64,000 bases of DNA from Owenia fusiformis. Its lineage: Eukaryota; Annelida; Polychaeta; Sabellida; Oweniidae. The notes beneath the pieces are model-generated. The model worked only from the letters and a program-made list of their open reading frames with translations. It was not told the origin of the DNA and made no database searches. A program made the translations under genes and the position numbers. The DNA is taken from positions 30,395,248-30,459,247 of the forward strand of contig CAIIXF020000003.1 of NCBI GenBank assembly GCA_903813345.2, read 5' to 3'. The stretch's first letter is position 1; every line of letters starts with the position of its first letter. This document shows, one piece after another, positions 11,997 through 24,050 of this stretch.

Positions 11997-12672
11997 GGTT
12001 GAAGGTTTTATAAATATTCATACATTTGGTATAATTTAAAAAATCAAAAATGAACGTTGTCCCTGTAATTGAAATGTAAACAATGGAACGATTCAATTTC
12101 AAAACGCATTTAGGGTTTTATGAGTAGCAGGTGATGTTCAACGAACATGTTCATGTATACCTGGTACAGATAAACAGGTAAAAGTGATTTTTACCTCTTG
12201 TTGAATGCTATTTTATTTTATGAAAGTGTTGATATGGTGATTTTATATTTGACCATGGGGTGTTATCTTCCAACCTCTTTGACCATTCGGCGTCGGTACG
12301 TTACGTTATGTTGCACTTTTAGGAATTTTAATAATCATAAGGAGTTCATGGAGAATTCTATACTGTCTAATCGAAGATGACTTTCGAAATCCCTTTTATG
12401 CTATATCTGGAAAGTGCAGAGGTTCAATATAGTTCAATCAAGTTGAATTAGTAATACTGGATTGTTCCGTTGCAGTTTTAAATGAATCTGATCCCCTTGC
12501 TCCTTAGTGTTATGAAAAATACGTTGTCTTCATAAGGGTTAACTGTGAATTCAGATATGTAAGTTCAATGGGACAATGTACATCGAGATGACAACGTACA
12601 CTAATGATTTTTTGATTTCTATTATTTTAGCAAAAACGTGAATATTTATTAAATCTTCAACCGACCTTAATT
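11997..12672. mobile_element. MITE-like insertion in the right arm
   Basis: It interrupts the homology between the arms of the 7578-12903 element. Its ends are imperfect inverted copies: GGTTGAAGGTTTTATAAATA on the left, and TATTTATTAAATCTTCAACC on the right. About 680 bp with no recognisable gene; the frame at 12198-12380 is not supported. Confidence 0.6.
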
Positions 12673-12912
12673 ATGTAACTTTGGGAAACATATTCTCATA
12701 AAAATAATCGACACTCTTAGGCGACAGGGGAAAAAATGACCAAAGGAAATGTGAAAAAACAACATTTTCCAACCGATCATTGTTGGTAGGTAGATTTACT
12801 ACGAAAAAACTCGAGCACTGCCCGAAAATCTTTTCACGGAATTAGAAAGGTAAATGTCTTCCAAATCGAATACACACGAAATTAAACATAAAATCCCTTA
12901 AGCACGGGCTAC

Positions 12913-13898
12913 TACAGGGCGTCCACAAAAAAAGTATACCCAACTTCAAATCCGAATTACTGGAATCCTAAGCGGTTTTTTTAAAATACAAAGGTAGTAG
13001 TAAAAAGCCTGTTTTATTCTCCATCAAATGGTACCAAGATAATAATGTAACTGTCATGTATGACTGAGTAATTTTGACCATTATGAGAGGTGGTAAAATT
13101 AGCACTGTGCCAAGTTACCTTTCTGTGTGACAATTGATGTGTAATTGGCTTAGCATTCAATTTCTGTTACATTTAGTTGGACGACAGGCCTTCCATACTG
13201 AACTGGACTTGGGAATGAGTAACTCTCTTATGAAAAAGAGTTTGGCAAAAAGCTGAACTTACTCCAAAATAGGCCTGCAAAAAATGGTTCAACTGACACC
13301 TGAGCAGTAGAGCCAACAAAACGTTCTAAAAGGCAAATTCCATGTACTGTTTATAGAGCCACTATTCTTACTATTGAAATGGTTTCTAGCAATGCTGTCC
13401 CACATTAATCTACTTGTTTAGACTCAATAAATTCGAGTTCTTCTGAGAAAATGAAGATTTCAGCAAGGGTTACTAACTTTACATGGGGATACAATTGACT
13501 TCAAAGCTGCATATCAGCAAGTAGAAGTTTCATTGCTGTTCAAGAGACGGATCCAATTTCTTGCAAGGGAGGTACCAACTAAAATTTAAGGAAAATTATG
13601 CAAAAGTGTGAAGAACATGAAACAAGTGTCAGTTTGAACATTAATAATGTTTTGAACACAAAAAACATTCACTGTGTTATTCCTACTTGAATGCTAACTT
13701 GGCACAGTGCTGATTTTACCACCTTTCATAAAAGTCACGATTGTTCAGTCATCCATGACAGTTACATAATGATCTAGGTACCATTGGATGGACGACAAAC
13801 TAGGCCTTTTACTGCTACATTTGTATTTTTTAAAAATTGCTCAGAATTCTAGTAACCTGAGATTGAAGTTGGGTATACTTATTTGTGGACGCCCTGTA
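12913..13898. mobile_element. Tc1/mariner-type MITE with long inverted arms, TA target site
   Basis: Starts TA-CAGGGCGTCCACAAA and ends GTGGACGCCCTG-TA, i.e. a TA duplication with CAGGG-type termini. Inverted homology extends about 260 bp on each side (for example ACTTGGCACAGTGCTGATTT at about 13691 matching AATTAGCACTGTGCCAAGTT inverted at about 13098). The central 450 bp carries no transposase. It sits just outside the right end of the nested element. Confidence 0.8.
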
Positions 13899-15974
13899 GA
13901 GTTTCCGCGTATATGGAGTATGACCGGTTCTTAGGCTACGAATATGACCTGTTTTGGAAAGTCATGAGTCACAAGTATAACTAACAGGTTTCAACTTGCT
14001 ATACAAATACAGATATTTATGGTTGTTGTTTTATATATATGCTGTATTATATGAAGTTTTAAAACAAAGATTTGAAAAAATTAATGATTCAGAAGAAGAT
14101 TTTTAAATCCGATTTGATACCAGTACAGGGTGGGCCAAAAAATTGGAACATTTTTCTATTTATTCAATTTCTTTATACTTGCAGTTCAGTCCACAAAAAT
14201 TCAGACCATGATTATTTGTGAAAATGTCATTACCAGTCATGATCTGTATACTGCGAAATTCATGAAAAATTTTCAAATTTTTTCTGCTTGAGACATCATT
14301 ACTGGAAATACAGTATCTCATACCATACAATATATGTCCTTCAACACAATTTCCATCACCTAAAACATTATGTAGTTATCTCTAGCAGAAACTAGAAACA
14401 TCTCTCTTGGATAATATCATATAGCTTAATTGACCCAAGCTTTTTTCAAAATGGCCCAATATGTCTCAAACTATTATTTAAGCCAATGACTTTTAAATAC
14501 AGGTCAGACTGATTGATCAGGTGGGTGGAGGACGTGTTCAGTAATTAAATGTTGAGCTTGTATATTCATACAGAAGCTGTTGACAATGAATTGTTTTACA
14601 ATTTTCTAAAGTAATACATCACTATTGTGATTAAGCCATTTAGCCTTGCAGTGTCAGAACTCTTATTACATGTAGCTTGTACTAAGCACACATAACAACT
14701 CTTGAAGTCATGTGACCATGGCAGTTTTGTCGACGTACCGTTTGTCGAAGTTATTCTGGTGCGCCAAGGAAAGTTTATTTGAAAGTTAATATGCATGGTT
14801 GTATATTCATGATATTGTCGACACCGTGCATAACGGTCATGATAAGGTCGTACATTTATACATGGTCGTTGACACAGATAATGACGTAACTTGGCCAACT
14901 ATGCAGCCAATGCAAAAACTGCGTTCTTCACCCGGGGTTCTTCGATGGCCTATTCTAATTACCCTGGAAATAAAGTACCCATTCTCACAGTATCAATCAC
15001 ATACCTCCATGTCCGTCAATCTTTTGTTTGTTTCTTCTTGGTTTCTCATAAATATGTTTATTGTTTCCTGTTGGCTTCTCACCACTTCTAAAAGTACACC
15101 CTCTAGAAATGCCATAAGAATAAAAGTAGATCAATTATCAAGTGAATATTTGCAAAATAATCCTTTTTTACTAATTATATAAACCAATTCTCTAATTCCT
15201 CTTCAAACGGGTTTAACCAACCCCAAATCTATTCCCAATGAATTTTTCATGAAATTTTCACTGGATAAACTTTAAAACATTCTTAACATAATGTAATCGT
15301 TTGTTTAACTCATCATCAATATTCTTTATAATTACAGCTTTTAAAAATGTATGGCCATATTCTGCTAAGATACCAATATGGCGTCTTTTGTTTGAAAATG
15401 ATAAAATATCTTATTTTGCTTTCTGGATAAAGTATCATATTTATTCTAATCGAAATCATATTTTCTCCATATAACTTTTCACCATATAACATAAAATATT
15501 TCATTTGTTACCTTATTTTTGTCTGTGCATTGAAATTATTTAAAATGCAAATATTGAATTTAGACCCAATAATATATTGAAGCCCATGTCTACCTCGGAA
15601 ACTCGGGAACAATATCCATTGTCATGCTGCTGTTAGACATAACAGTATGTCCCATGTTTTACTTGAAGACATTACTAATTTTAAACATCATATTAATTAA
15701 CTTGAATTGAATATTTCTCGTTTGTGATATTTGATACAAGCTTAAATGGATTGCTTTTTAAATTCTTTCCTATTTCATGTATGGTATCCATAATATGTAC
15801 TTTCCATTCAAGAGATACATTTCAACAGATCCACAAAGAGTAGGACAAGAAATTGAAATAATTTAAGGTCAGGGCTAAGGAGCAGAAAGACATTAGATTG
15901 CACAACATATCTTTAATTCATTATACATAATGTATGCTATTTATTATCCAGTTGAACTGACTACAAAATGCAAA
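13899..15974. other. About 2 kb without recognised gene
   Basis: A mariner-like terminus (CAGGGTGGGCCAAAAAATT) begins at 14128 but I found no matching right end. The frames at 14596-15182 overlap on both strands and show no domain. Probably decayed repeats. Confidence 0.35.
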
Positions 15975-16212
15975 ACCAGGTTGATCAATAAGTTCTGAGA
16001 AAAATCCTCTAAAATCAAGAGTTTTGTGATTTATTTATTTGAAAGTCACAGAATATCTAAAATGACTACGGGCCCGTATTTCATATTACTGTAATATACA
16101 ATAATTATATTATCTCCAATCAATGGAGGGAAAATAAATCTTATAATAATAATTCAGCAATTAATGTAAAAAAGTTTATGCACTTTCCTCTCATTGGACT
16201 AAAGATATGGTT
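15975..16212 (+). repeat. Inverted-repeat partner A of a 6.3-kb interval
   Basis: Contains GAGAAAAATCCTCTAAAATC followed by TTGTGATTTATTTATTTGAA. A reverse-complement copy is at 22135-22300. Homology resumes after a roughly 90-bp extra segment (ATTCAGCAATTAATGTAAAA), so the paired homology is about 150 bp. Confidence 0.65.
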
Positions 16213-16820
16213 ACTATCATCATTATCATCCTATCTGACAGACAGTAAAGTTCGAGTTTTGGTCGATGGACATGAGTCTAACTACTCAGATCTGTACATG
16301 AATGACGGCGCACAAAAAAAGAGGACATGGATAACGCAGAACACTGGTCAAAATTATGGCAACTCAACTTTAATGCAACCAAAAGTGTCCATATTATTTT
16401 TAATGGAAGGGCAACACTTGAAAATAGTTATTCCCTTACAAGTTTATCCCAAAGTGCAATCATCACAAACACCTTGGGCTCATATTAAACGAAATTTGAG
16501 AATCACACATAAATTAAATTGTATGCGAATTAACAAATTGCTAAATCCTCTCTCAAAGGTCTAAAATCAAAACTGAATGGAATTGATCTTTTTTGACAAT
16601 CTTTAACACCTATACGCCCACATTGTGAATATAAAATTGCGACTTAATTTACGGCTGCGCGAATGTGAATAAATTAAAATCCTGAAACTCTTTATTATAT
16701 AAAGCAGGTAATATCATTTCTGGTATGATTCATTGATGGGTCCAGTTCTCAGTTAAAGTTTCAAGTGCCTAAACTGGTTACCACTCGAGACAAGAAGATT
16801 TACTGCCGCATGAATGTAAT
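16170..16820 (+). pseudogene. LINE reverse-transcriptase relic, upstream part
   Basis: Translations in neighbouring frames give 'LSSLSSYLTDSKVRVLVDGH' (the region after palm motif A in jockey/CR1-like enzymes), then 'WSKLWQLNFNATKSVHIIF' and 'NAEHWSK' (the thumb-proximal W..W...FN..K signature), and at about 16770 'LNWLPLETRR'. The frame changes several times and the central catalytic part is deleted. The relic is interrupted at 16820 by a composite insertion and seems to resume at 19357. Confidence 0.65.
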
Positions 16821-17283
16821 AGGCAAAACTGCCCTTATTCACGTCACCATACTAGTCAATGGCCAAAAGGGCAAACGCCTGACTTTTTATCTCGAGTTAT
16901 GGATTTATGTGGCCTCACTGGCCTATCTGAGGTTCTAAAGCTATGTCTAAGCTACATCTTGACACTTAACTCAATAGGGGCCAAACATCTACTTTTTGAA
17001 ATAATTGGTCAATTGTGACACTACCCCTCTCTCTGCCGACACAAATTGAAATTCACAAAAAAGAAGGCAAAATTAATACGCCACTTGACTCGAAATTTTA
17101 CTTCAGATAACCCAAATAAACGCATTTTCAGAAGAAATGGCATGTTGTCATTGCAAAAAGATGACAACTGTGCCTACATACTAGCTTACTGACTCGTCAT
17201 GATCACAATTGTGTCGGGACTACATTCATTTTTGAATACTACTTTTTCTATTCAGGGAAGTGACGTATTAGGGCATTTTGGCC
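16821..17283. mobile_element. MITE copy 1 (AGGCAAAACTGCCC ends)
   Basis: Left end AGGCAAAACTGCCCTTATTC, right end TGACGTATTAGGGCATTTTG followed by GCC; the ends are imperfect inverted repeats of about 25 bp. Nearly identical to 18888-19356. No coding capacity. Confidence 0.7.
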
Positions 17284-18887
17284 TAATAGCCACATGGTTG
17301 GATGATTTCTGGCTTTAAATTGCGTTTTTTCCAATTTACTAGAGTTTTTCAAGTAGTTTTGTGCAGTTTAAGAATATTCTGACAGCAATTATGAAAAATA
17401 TGGCTGCTTCATTACCCCTGGGGTCATTTTTCCAAGAACCCAATGGGTTTCCTTTAAATTTGACTAGTTTTTCATTTACATCATGAAATCCACTGCCTGA
17501 TGGTGACATTTTACATTATCGTGTCTAGAAATTGAGTATTTTATTGCATATTTATGACGTGCACGGACCTAGGGACAATTCGGGATATACGGTCTAATCT
17601 AAGCTTTGAGCGTTAATCTCTGCCTTATTTAAAAAGCTAACTATGTGTTTTATATATCATTTTGAAGTATTTTTTATTCGTATTTCAGTGAAATAATTTT
17701 TCTTTCAAAATTTTGATGGGATCCAACATATTGTTAAAGTTAAATATATCCCGACATCGTCAAATACGCTGTAAGACGTAACACTTTACGCTAACAGGGC
17801 GAAAGGGACGAGCAATAAGTTTACCTTCATTTAACCTTCTAATTTAAGTCTGATTTGAAAGAAAAATTAACTGCACAATATTGTCATGGCGAAATTTACA
17901 AAACAATAACCAGTTTGTTTATTTTGCAAATAATATTAAAATAAGAGCTGGTTTTCGAGACTTGAAAATCATGTGACGCATCGATTTTTTACCCAAAACT
18001 TCATACATATCAATTTTTACCAACGCCCCAAGTGGATATCTTGACCGTTTTTCAAAATTCAAAAACATTTTAGAAATACTGTCCTCGAGATCTTGCTACC
18101 CTGTGAATTTTGTCATGATTAGATAAGGATAAAGTATTTTATTTTTAGGTTGACCAATCTTTACAAAAATGTGACGCTTGGCGTTTTTTACGTTATAAGG
18201 CTGTTTGCGCCCTATGCTGCTCATTGTTTTGTCTTCGTTATTGACGCCATAATGTTACGCTAATTGTCCCCAGTTTTGTGCGACTTGTAATTGCAATTTT
18301 AAGCCAAAATCACTGAACCGTGAACCAGAAAATTGGACAAATTTGGCCCACTTTTTGGCAAAATCTTACTAAAATCATCACTTTTTCATACTTTACTCTA
18401 TTCAACAACCTCCTGATTTGAAAAATGATGACAAATTTGATCAGTTTTGACTCTGGCCTAGAGAATTGGGACTTTTGGGATATTTTTAGCACGAATGTTG
18501 TCATTCAGAGTGAACAAAAACATCAAAAATTGACACTTAACTCACCAATTTCTGAATGCACCCCCGATATGTACCTTCTTTCTTTACTGGAAACCATAAG
18601 ATGGAAAATTCAATCTTTATTATGAAGAGCAACTCGTTGGCTTCCCCATTTACGACAACATATGATATTTAGGGGTCACTAAGGACAAAATTGTAGCCAA
18701 ATATCGTCAAAATCAGTGGTTTTTGGGGTAAAAAGCGAAAACAGCTGATTCAGCAAAAACATTAAATTTGTTCATGAAAATTTCCCTTTTTGCCTCCGTC
18801 CAAAATATGTTTCACACTAATGAACTTCAATTCTTGGTGATTCTGAGTAGTTTTAAAACATTTTTGTCACTTTCACATGTGACTAAT
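17284..18887. other. 1.6 kb between the two MITE copies
   Basis: No recognisable protein. AGGGACAATT at about 17571 and AATTGTCCCC at about 18262 are an inverted pair, and GGGCG words near 17798 and 18213 may be part of the same older element. The short ORFs at 18310-18625 look random. Confidence 0.35.
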
Positions 18888-19356
18888 AGGCAAAACTGCC
18901 CTTATTCACGTCACCATACTAGTCAATGGCCAAAAGGGCAAACGCCTGACTTTTTATCTCGAGTTATGGATTAATGTGGCCTCACTGGCCTATCTGAGGT
19001 TCTAAAGCTATGTCTAAGCTACATCTTGACACTTAACTCAATAGGGGCCAAACATCTACTTTTTGAAATAATTGGTCAATTGTGACACTACCCCCTCTCT
19101 CTGCCGACACAAATTGAAATTCACAAAAATGAAGGCAAAATTAATACGCCACTTGACTCGAAGTTTTACTTCAGATAACCCAAATAAACGCATTTTCAGA
19201 AGAAATGGCATGTTGTCATTGCAAAAAGATGACAACTGATGTGCCTACATACTAGCTTACTGACTCGTCATGATCACTATTGTGTTGGGACTACATTCAT
19301 TTTTGAATACTACTTTTTTCTATTCAGCGGAAGTGACGTATTAGGGCATTTTGGCC
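18888..19356. mobile_element. MITE copy 2 (AGGCAAAACTGCCC ends)
   Basis: Direct repeat of 16821-17283, differing by a handful of substitutions and small indels. Left end AGGCAAAACTGCCCTTATTC, right end GGGCATTTTGGCC. Confidence 0.7.
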
Positions 19357-19565
19357 GTAACTCGATATATTCAATAAATTACATCGTCCAGACAACAGGC
19401 ACACTCTCCGCAACAACCCTGCATACATCCTTCCTACGAAGCCTTATCAAATCAAGGTCGTGTGTTTTTAAAAGTATGAATGAATGGAATAACCTTCCCC
19501 TAAACATCAAACAATCTGACACAATTTCTATATTATGGCATCATATTCACTACCGAATCCTATAA
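19357..19565 (+). pseudogene. LINE reverse-transcriptase tail, downstream part
   Basis: The frame reads 'HTSFLRSLIKSRSCVFKSMN' followed by 'EWNNLPLNIKQSDTISIL'. The WNxLPxxI block close to the C-terminus is typical of jockey/CR1-like ORF2 proteins. It is the likely continuation of the relic at 16170-16820. Confidence 0.6.
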
Positions 19566-19830
19566 TCACGAGTTTTTCATTATACTAACCAGGCATCGTG
19601 AGGTACTCCTGAACAAAAGATGTAACCTAGTTCTTAAGCGCAGCTCCATTCCCATAACTTTACTTCTGTCCATTCCCCTGTATGTATATGTAAATTGGAA
19701 TCAGAAACACTAAATTATTGTCTCTTCTAAAGTATCCGTCGCTGGGAAGTGAAATTGGTTTCAATAGTTTTAGTTTTAAAAAGTTAATTACGACAACTTT
19801 TGTCATTTTATTATTCAATCGACAGAGATG

Positions 19831-20859
19831 TACGAGGCCCGATCAGAAAGTAAGTAACCAACTGCTCTCATTTTTTCATACTTCATTCAATCACACTGAA
19901 ATTTTCACAGATGATGTAGAAAATATTAACCTATTAAAGAAGACCAAGGACAATGGGTTAGCGTCAATGCCATTGTTATGGCTGTTGCTATGGTGATTAT
20001 TGTTTTGGGTAGGTGGGGCACCCTTTTGTAAACGGCTTTGGAAGATGGTTTGTAGAGTTTTTTACATGCTGTATTCCTCCAAATGACCTTACGTTTTTTA
20101 TGTAAGACTGAAAAATTTGTTCTATGTATTATCACAATGGTAACTACACTCCTTTGTCTCATTTATAAGTCATCGACACAAAGATATCAAGGGTGTATCT
20201 ATCATAATGATGGTCATGATTCAGTCACAGTTTCAATCCAGTCAAATGTTGTTGAAGGGGGACTTTACTGCCATGATGACAATGGTCCACCTCCACAGAA
20301 TCAACATCACCGAAGATGGATTAAGCATTTTCCATGGCCACACAACTACCCAAGGCTCACTATTCCCCAGACCTGGCCCCACGTGACTAAATTCTTTCCA
20401 AATGCAAAGATGTTGTTACGGAGAGTCCTTTTGGACAGCAATAAGGCCATCATTAAAGCTTTCAATGGCAGTTTGCAGTCATTGAATGGTGCCATGTTGC
20501 ACTTCTTTAAGGACGGAGTGAAACATTGCCTCAACTGCATTGACTTTGGTGGCGATTAATTTGAAGGACTATGTGTTAAAATGTAGTCTTACATTTGAAT
20601 TTGATATATTTGGATGTATTAAAACGTATAGAAAAACTGTACAAATTATCTTCAAACGCCACTTAAAACAGGGTGCCCCGCCTACCGAAAAAAAATTGTC
20701 ACCATAGCAACAGCAATAACAATGGAATTGACGCTAACCCATTGTCCTTGGTCTTTTTTAATAGGGTAATATTTTCTCCATCATCTGTGAAAATTTGAAT
20801 GTGATTGAATAAAGTTTGAAGAGAGCAGTTGGTTACTTACTTTCTGATCGGGCCTCGTA
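19831..20859 (+). mobile_element. mariner element relic with about 220-bp inverted ends
   Basis: TA-CGAGGCCCGATCAGAAAG on the left mirrors CTTTCTGATCGGGCCTCG-TA on the right, giving a TA target duplication. The inverted homology extends through 'CCAAGGACAATGGGTTAGCG' and its inverse. The interior carries a decayed transposase on the plus strand (20083-20575). The long arms exceed usual mariner termini. Confidence 0.85.
20083..20575 (+). pseudogene. mariner transposase, C-terminal half, decayed
   Basis: Contains 'LLDSNKAIIKAFNGSLQSLN' and 'MLHFFKDGVKHCLNCIDFGG' followed by DYFE. This matches the C-terminal block of mariner transposases (helix, then F(Y)xxGI..L..R....GDYVE). A 'HDDNGPPPQNQ' segment stands where the HDNAPxH catalytic block is expected, and the PYSPDLAP block is degraded to 'PQTWPHVT'. 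The N-terminal DNA-binding part is absent. Non-functional. Confidence 0.7.
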
Positions 20860-20930
20860 TTTGGTGTCTATGGGATGTATGAGATGTATTTGGTGTCTAT
20901 GGAAAGTAGAATCAATTCCCTTAAAGGAAT

Positions 20931-21532
20931 ATTCCTTGCCAGACCTTTTCTCTCTTGATATGGTAGCTATAATCATATATATATAGTTTCCATATTTAGC
21001 AAAACATGGGAAAATGTTTTAATATGGTCAATATTGATCATTTAAAAATCTAGTGCTTATTTCCAGTGAGCTGCCATCTTTTAAGATTTCTTGCAGGAAG
21101 TGATGTCATTAACTCTCAACTTCTATAACCTTGCCCATAACAGTTTAGGAAAGTAGCACAAAATCACTTCTAGACAAGTGATCATTACTTTCTGTGCAAA
21201 AATATTTTCAGGGCTTTTCAACTTAGAATAAAAGAAGAGATTTTCAGAAGGATTAAATAAGATACAAAGTTGAAAAAGAATATTTAGCTGGTTTTGTAAT
21301 TCTTAATAGCTCCTCACCTAATGTTATATGCAAAGTTGAGAGTCGATGACATCACTTCCTGTGTGAAATTTTAAAACATGGCAGCTTACTGGAATTGAGC
21401 ATCACATTTCTAAGTGATCAAATTTGACCATATCAAAACATTTTTGCGTGTTTTGCTAAACATGGCAAGCATGTATATGGTTATAGCTACCATATGAGGA
21501 GAGGGATGGTTTGGCAAGGAATATTCCTTTAA
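20931..21532. mobile_element. MITE with TTAA target sites
   Basis: TTAA-AGGAATATTCCTTGCC on the left, GGCAAGGAATATTCCT-TTAA on the right. Inverted arms extend about 200 bp (TTCCTTGCCAGACC..., ATATGGTAGCTATAA...). TTAA duplication is the hallmark of piggyBac-type (also Kolobok) elements; there is no coding sequence. Confidence 0.75.
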
Positions 21533-22134
21533 GCATGATTGTGCTATACAGTATTGTCATGCGAACTTGCTGTGAAACATAATCTTAATTTCCGTAGGAC
21601 AAGGTCACCAAAACAAAACAAAACCACAAATACGGAACGATATAAACGATACCGTGTCTATGTGAAAATATATCGGAGAGGCCAACGTGCTACTACTATT
21701 GGATAAACCACTATTAACTCTGGATATAATTATCAGGGCAAGAAAAATTGAGAAAATCAGACCCTAGCGGTGTGGTATGTAGGCGGAAATCCTCGTCGGG
21801 GGCGGAAGCTTAACAAACCCAAAATATGCCATAGATGGGGAAATGTTCAGACGCGTGTTCCATCAATGGCTTCAACCTGAGACCATCATAAAATTGTGTT
21901 AGTCTCAGGTTCGACGCCAGAAGTGTATCAAGGAATCTATTTTGATCATCTTATTGACTCTAAACATTTTACAAGGACTATAAGACCAATCCTCATGCAG
22001 GAAGCAACGCAGAACTCAATTTATAAATTGACTTGTTACATTTCATGCGCTTTACATCTGCCTTTTAACATTTTATGCGCTTTTCTTCTGCCATTTAAAT
22101 TCTTACAGACCCACCCAAAACACGAGTTACCAAA
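21533..22134. other. Unassigned
   Basis: No exon or element recognised. GTCTCAGGTT words around 21880-21910 suggest a small hairpin; the frame at 21896-22138 is not protein-like. Confidence 0.3.
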
Positions 22135-22300
22135 GTAACCATATTCTCTGTCCAATAAGAAGAAAGTGCACAAAACTTGTTACACTAATTGCTGAATACA
22201 TTTTACATATTCTGTTAAAATTTCAAATAAAAATCACAAAACCCTTGATTTTAGAGGATTTTTCTCAGTATTTATTGATCGACCTGATATGTATAAATAT
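22135..22300 (-). repeat. Inverted-repeat partner B of the 15975-22300 interval
   Basis: Reverse complement of 15975-16212 apart from the extra segment in A. GATTTTAGAGGATTTTTCTC mirrors the A copy. It may be the far end of one long element that was filled by later insertions, or two independent copies of one short repeat. Confidence 0.6.
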
Positions 22301-23545
22301 TACATATTTGTATCACTAATGATACCTTAAGGCGCACTTAGAAACTTTCAATGATTTCGAGTTATAAATCGCTGAGAAAATACTTGTCAAAAAGTGGCTC
22401 ACTTTTTGGGACACTCGATATACACTCCCCTCTATAAGTTTGGTAACCCAAATTTCACCATTGGAATACGTGTTAAAGCCTCTTTACGTTTCAATTTTTA
22501 TTTACATAATCTTTAGAAAAAACTAATTTTAGGGCTGGAAATTGACATCATTTCCAAAACCTCTAATATTTCTAAATTCTTTTCACCATTCACAATGGGT
22601 CGAAAATTGATGACAAATCTGATGATATTTTAAAAATCGACATTCCCTGTTGTAAACCGATGAGAAATTATATATTGTGTTATGATCTTGACCTTATTAT
22701 CAAAACGTCCGCTATTTTTTCACTTTAAAATTTGAATTGCGAGTTTTGGTCTTATTCCTAAACAAAAATCAAAACACACAAGAAGTGATCGAGATATTAG
22801 TTCAAATCTTTTTGATCGCTGATTATGAATTTATAGTCAGTTATAATAAATTTTCGATGATTATAAAATGTGGCGTGATTTATAATTTATGGTAGAAGTT
22901 CAAACAATTCAAAACGAAAGTACTTGACATTACCAATTAAAAACCATGAGATCATTCGAATGATAATATGTCAGCCCGACAATCATTAATAAAATACTCA
23001 GCGACGCCCTTCTCCGAAAAAGATATTATTTAAGATTTGTAAAAATACTTCGTTTTACATTAGAGTATTGACTGTTTGATTGTTTCCCATATATAATACA
23101 ATATGTACTTATATTATTAAAATATAATCAAGTGTCCTATATTGCAAAACGATAGAAACGACAAATATTTCATTAACAATATGGCCGTCAAATTTAGCAA
23201 GTTTACACAATCAAATGTAACAGTTTTACCATTTTAACGGTAACCACTAAACATACTCATGTTGGGTAAAAAGAACCATAGACAAATTGCCTAGATCTCC
23301 AAGCTTTTAAATGACATTAATCGTATGATGTTTGAACAACCTGAGATATAGCTTCGGCGAACTATTTACCTGGTGAATAATTTCGATTGATTCAAAGATG
23401 GCAATATTTTATGTTTTCAGGATCGATTCATGTCTCAATGACAATTTGTATGTATATTTTTTTTTATTGTATCAACTGCATTCAGGTTCACTTATACTTG
23501 TTAATATTATTGAAACTTACCTTGATTTGCCATCCTCAAAGATTT
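22301..23545. other. About 1.2 kb, repeat fragments only
   Basis: 22420-22620 contains 'CTCCCCTCTATAAGTTTGGT' and AATGGGTCGAAAATTGATGA, also present at 54640-54770. The word GTGTTAAAGCCTCTTTACGT resembles 31640-31680. No coding exon seen. Confidence 0.4.
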
Positions 23546-24050
23546 TCAATTCTTCAAACACAAGATGTCAAGAACTAAATAGATAATGAAATGAGAAGGA
23601 GGATTAGCTCCCAGGGTTCCAATTTGATTCGGTATTTCGACGACTGCAAAGAGAATGGCCAATGTCCTCAAGATAGCACTGGCGGATCCAGAAGCTAGCA
23701 AGGGGAGGGGCTCACATTTCAAGTCTGGAAAAAAATTCTGCTCTTGCGCTGAAAATTTTTTGGGGCTCTTGAAACCAAATATTGGGCCCAAATTTTAAGA
23801 CCATTTGGCCTAAAATTTGGCCAAAAAGGCCCATTTTTAAGACCCTACAAAATTGATGGGCCCAAAAAGATTCTTGGGCCCACCCAGGTGGGGGGCCCAT
23901 GTCGGATTCGCCGGTGGTTAGCGACGACGAAGACGAAAATGCCTCCGACTTCTTCACAGGCTGCATATTCGTCATAGCAATACAAAAGATTTGGATAATA
24001 CCTAGATCACTTCTTGTGAATTTCTTTGTTGGGCAATAAGTCCAAAACAA
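23546..24050 (-). other. Possible relic exons with a hydrophobic helix, split by a repeat
   Basis: The minus-strand frames at 23712-24050 and 23546-23791 together contain 'KKFTRSDLGIIQIFCIAMTN' and, further on, 'RTLAILFAVVEIPNQIG' and 'HFIIYLVLDI', which are membrane-like. Between them is low-complexity GGGCCCAA-type sequence, apparently an inserted repeat that begins near the common marine-invertebrate word CTGGCGGATCCAG (23681). I cannot define splice sites or a family; it may be spurious. Confidence 0.2.

Larger units (their letters stand above)
7578..12903. mobile_element. Nested long-terminal-inverted-repeat element
   Basis: The left arm is 7578-8076 plus 9648-9850. The right arm is 11508-11996 plus about 12673-12903. 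The two are near-identical in inverse orientation once two later insertions are removed (8077-9647 in the left arm, 11997-12672 in the right). Arms are therefore roughly 700 bp. Matching text includes GTTTGATTTCGTGTGTATTC (left) and GAATACACACGAAATTAAAC (right). The interior 9850-11507 has no transposase I can recognise. ORFs inside the arms are shadows. Confidence 0.75.
16820..19356. mobile_element. Composite insertion: two 465-bp copies flanking 1.6 kb, TSD GTAA
   Basis: The same element occurs twice in direct orientation (16821-17283 and 18888-19356) with about 1.6 kb of unrelated DNA between. GTAA occurs immediately outside both outer ends, and LINE-derived sequence lies on each side, so the block appears to have entered the LINE as one unit. 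The internal part has no gag, pol or transposase frame, and neither a primer-binding site nor a polypurine tract is evident next to the repeats. Confidence 0.5.

Noticed and set aside
14128-14160. mariner-type terminus CAGGGTGGGCCAAAAAA
   Set aside because: No matching inverted end found within 2 kb; not annotated as an element.
16821-19356. Long terminal repeats of a retrotransposon
   Set aside because: Ends are not TG/CA, there is no tRNA-primer site or polypurine tract next to them, and the internal region lacks gag/pol. Recorded as a composite of two MITEs.
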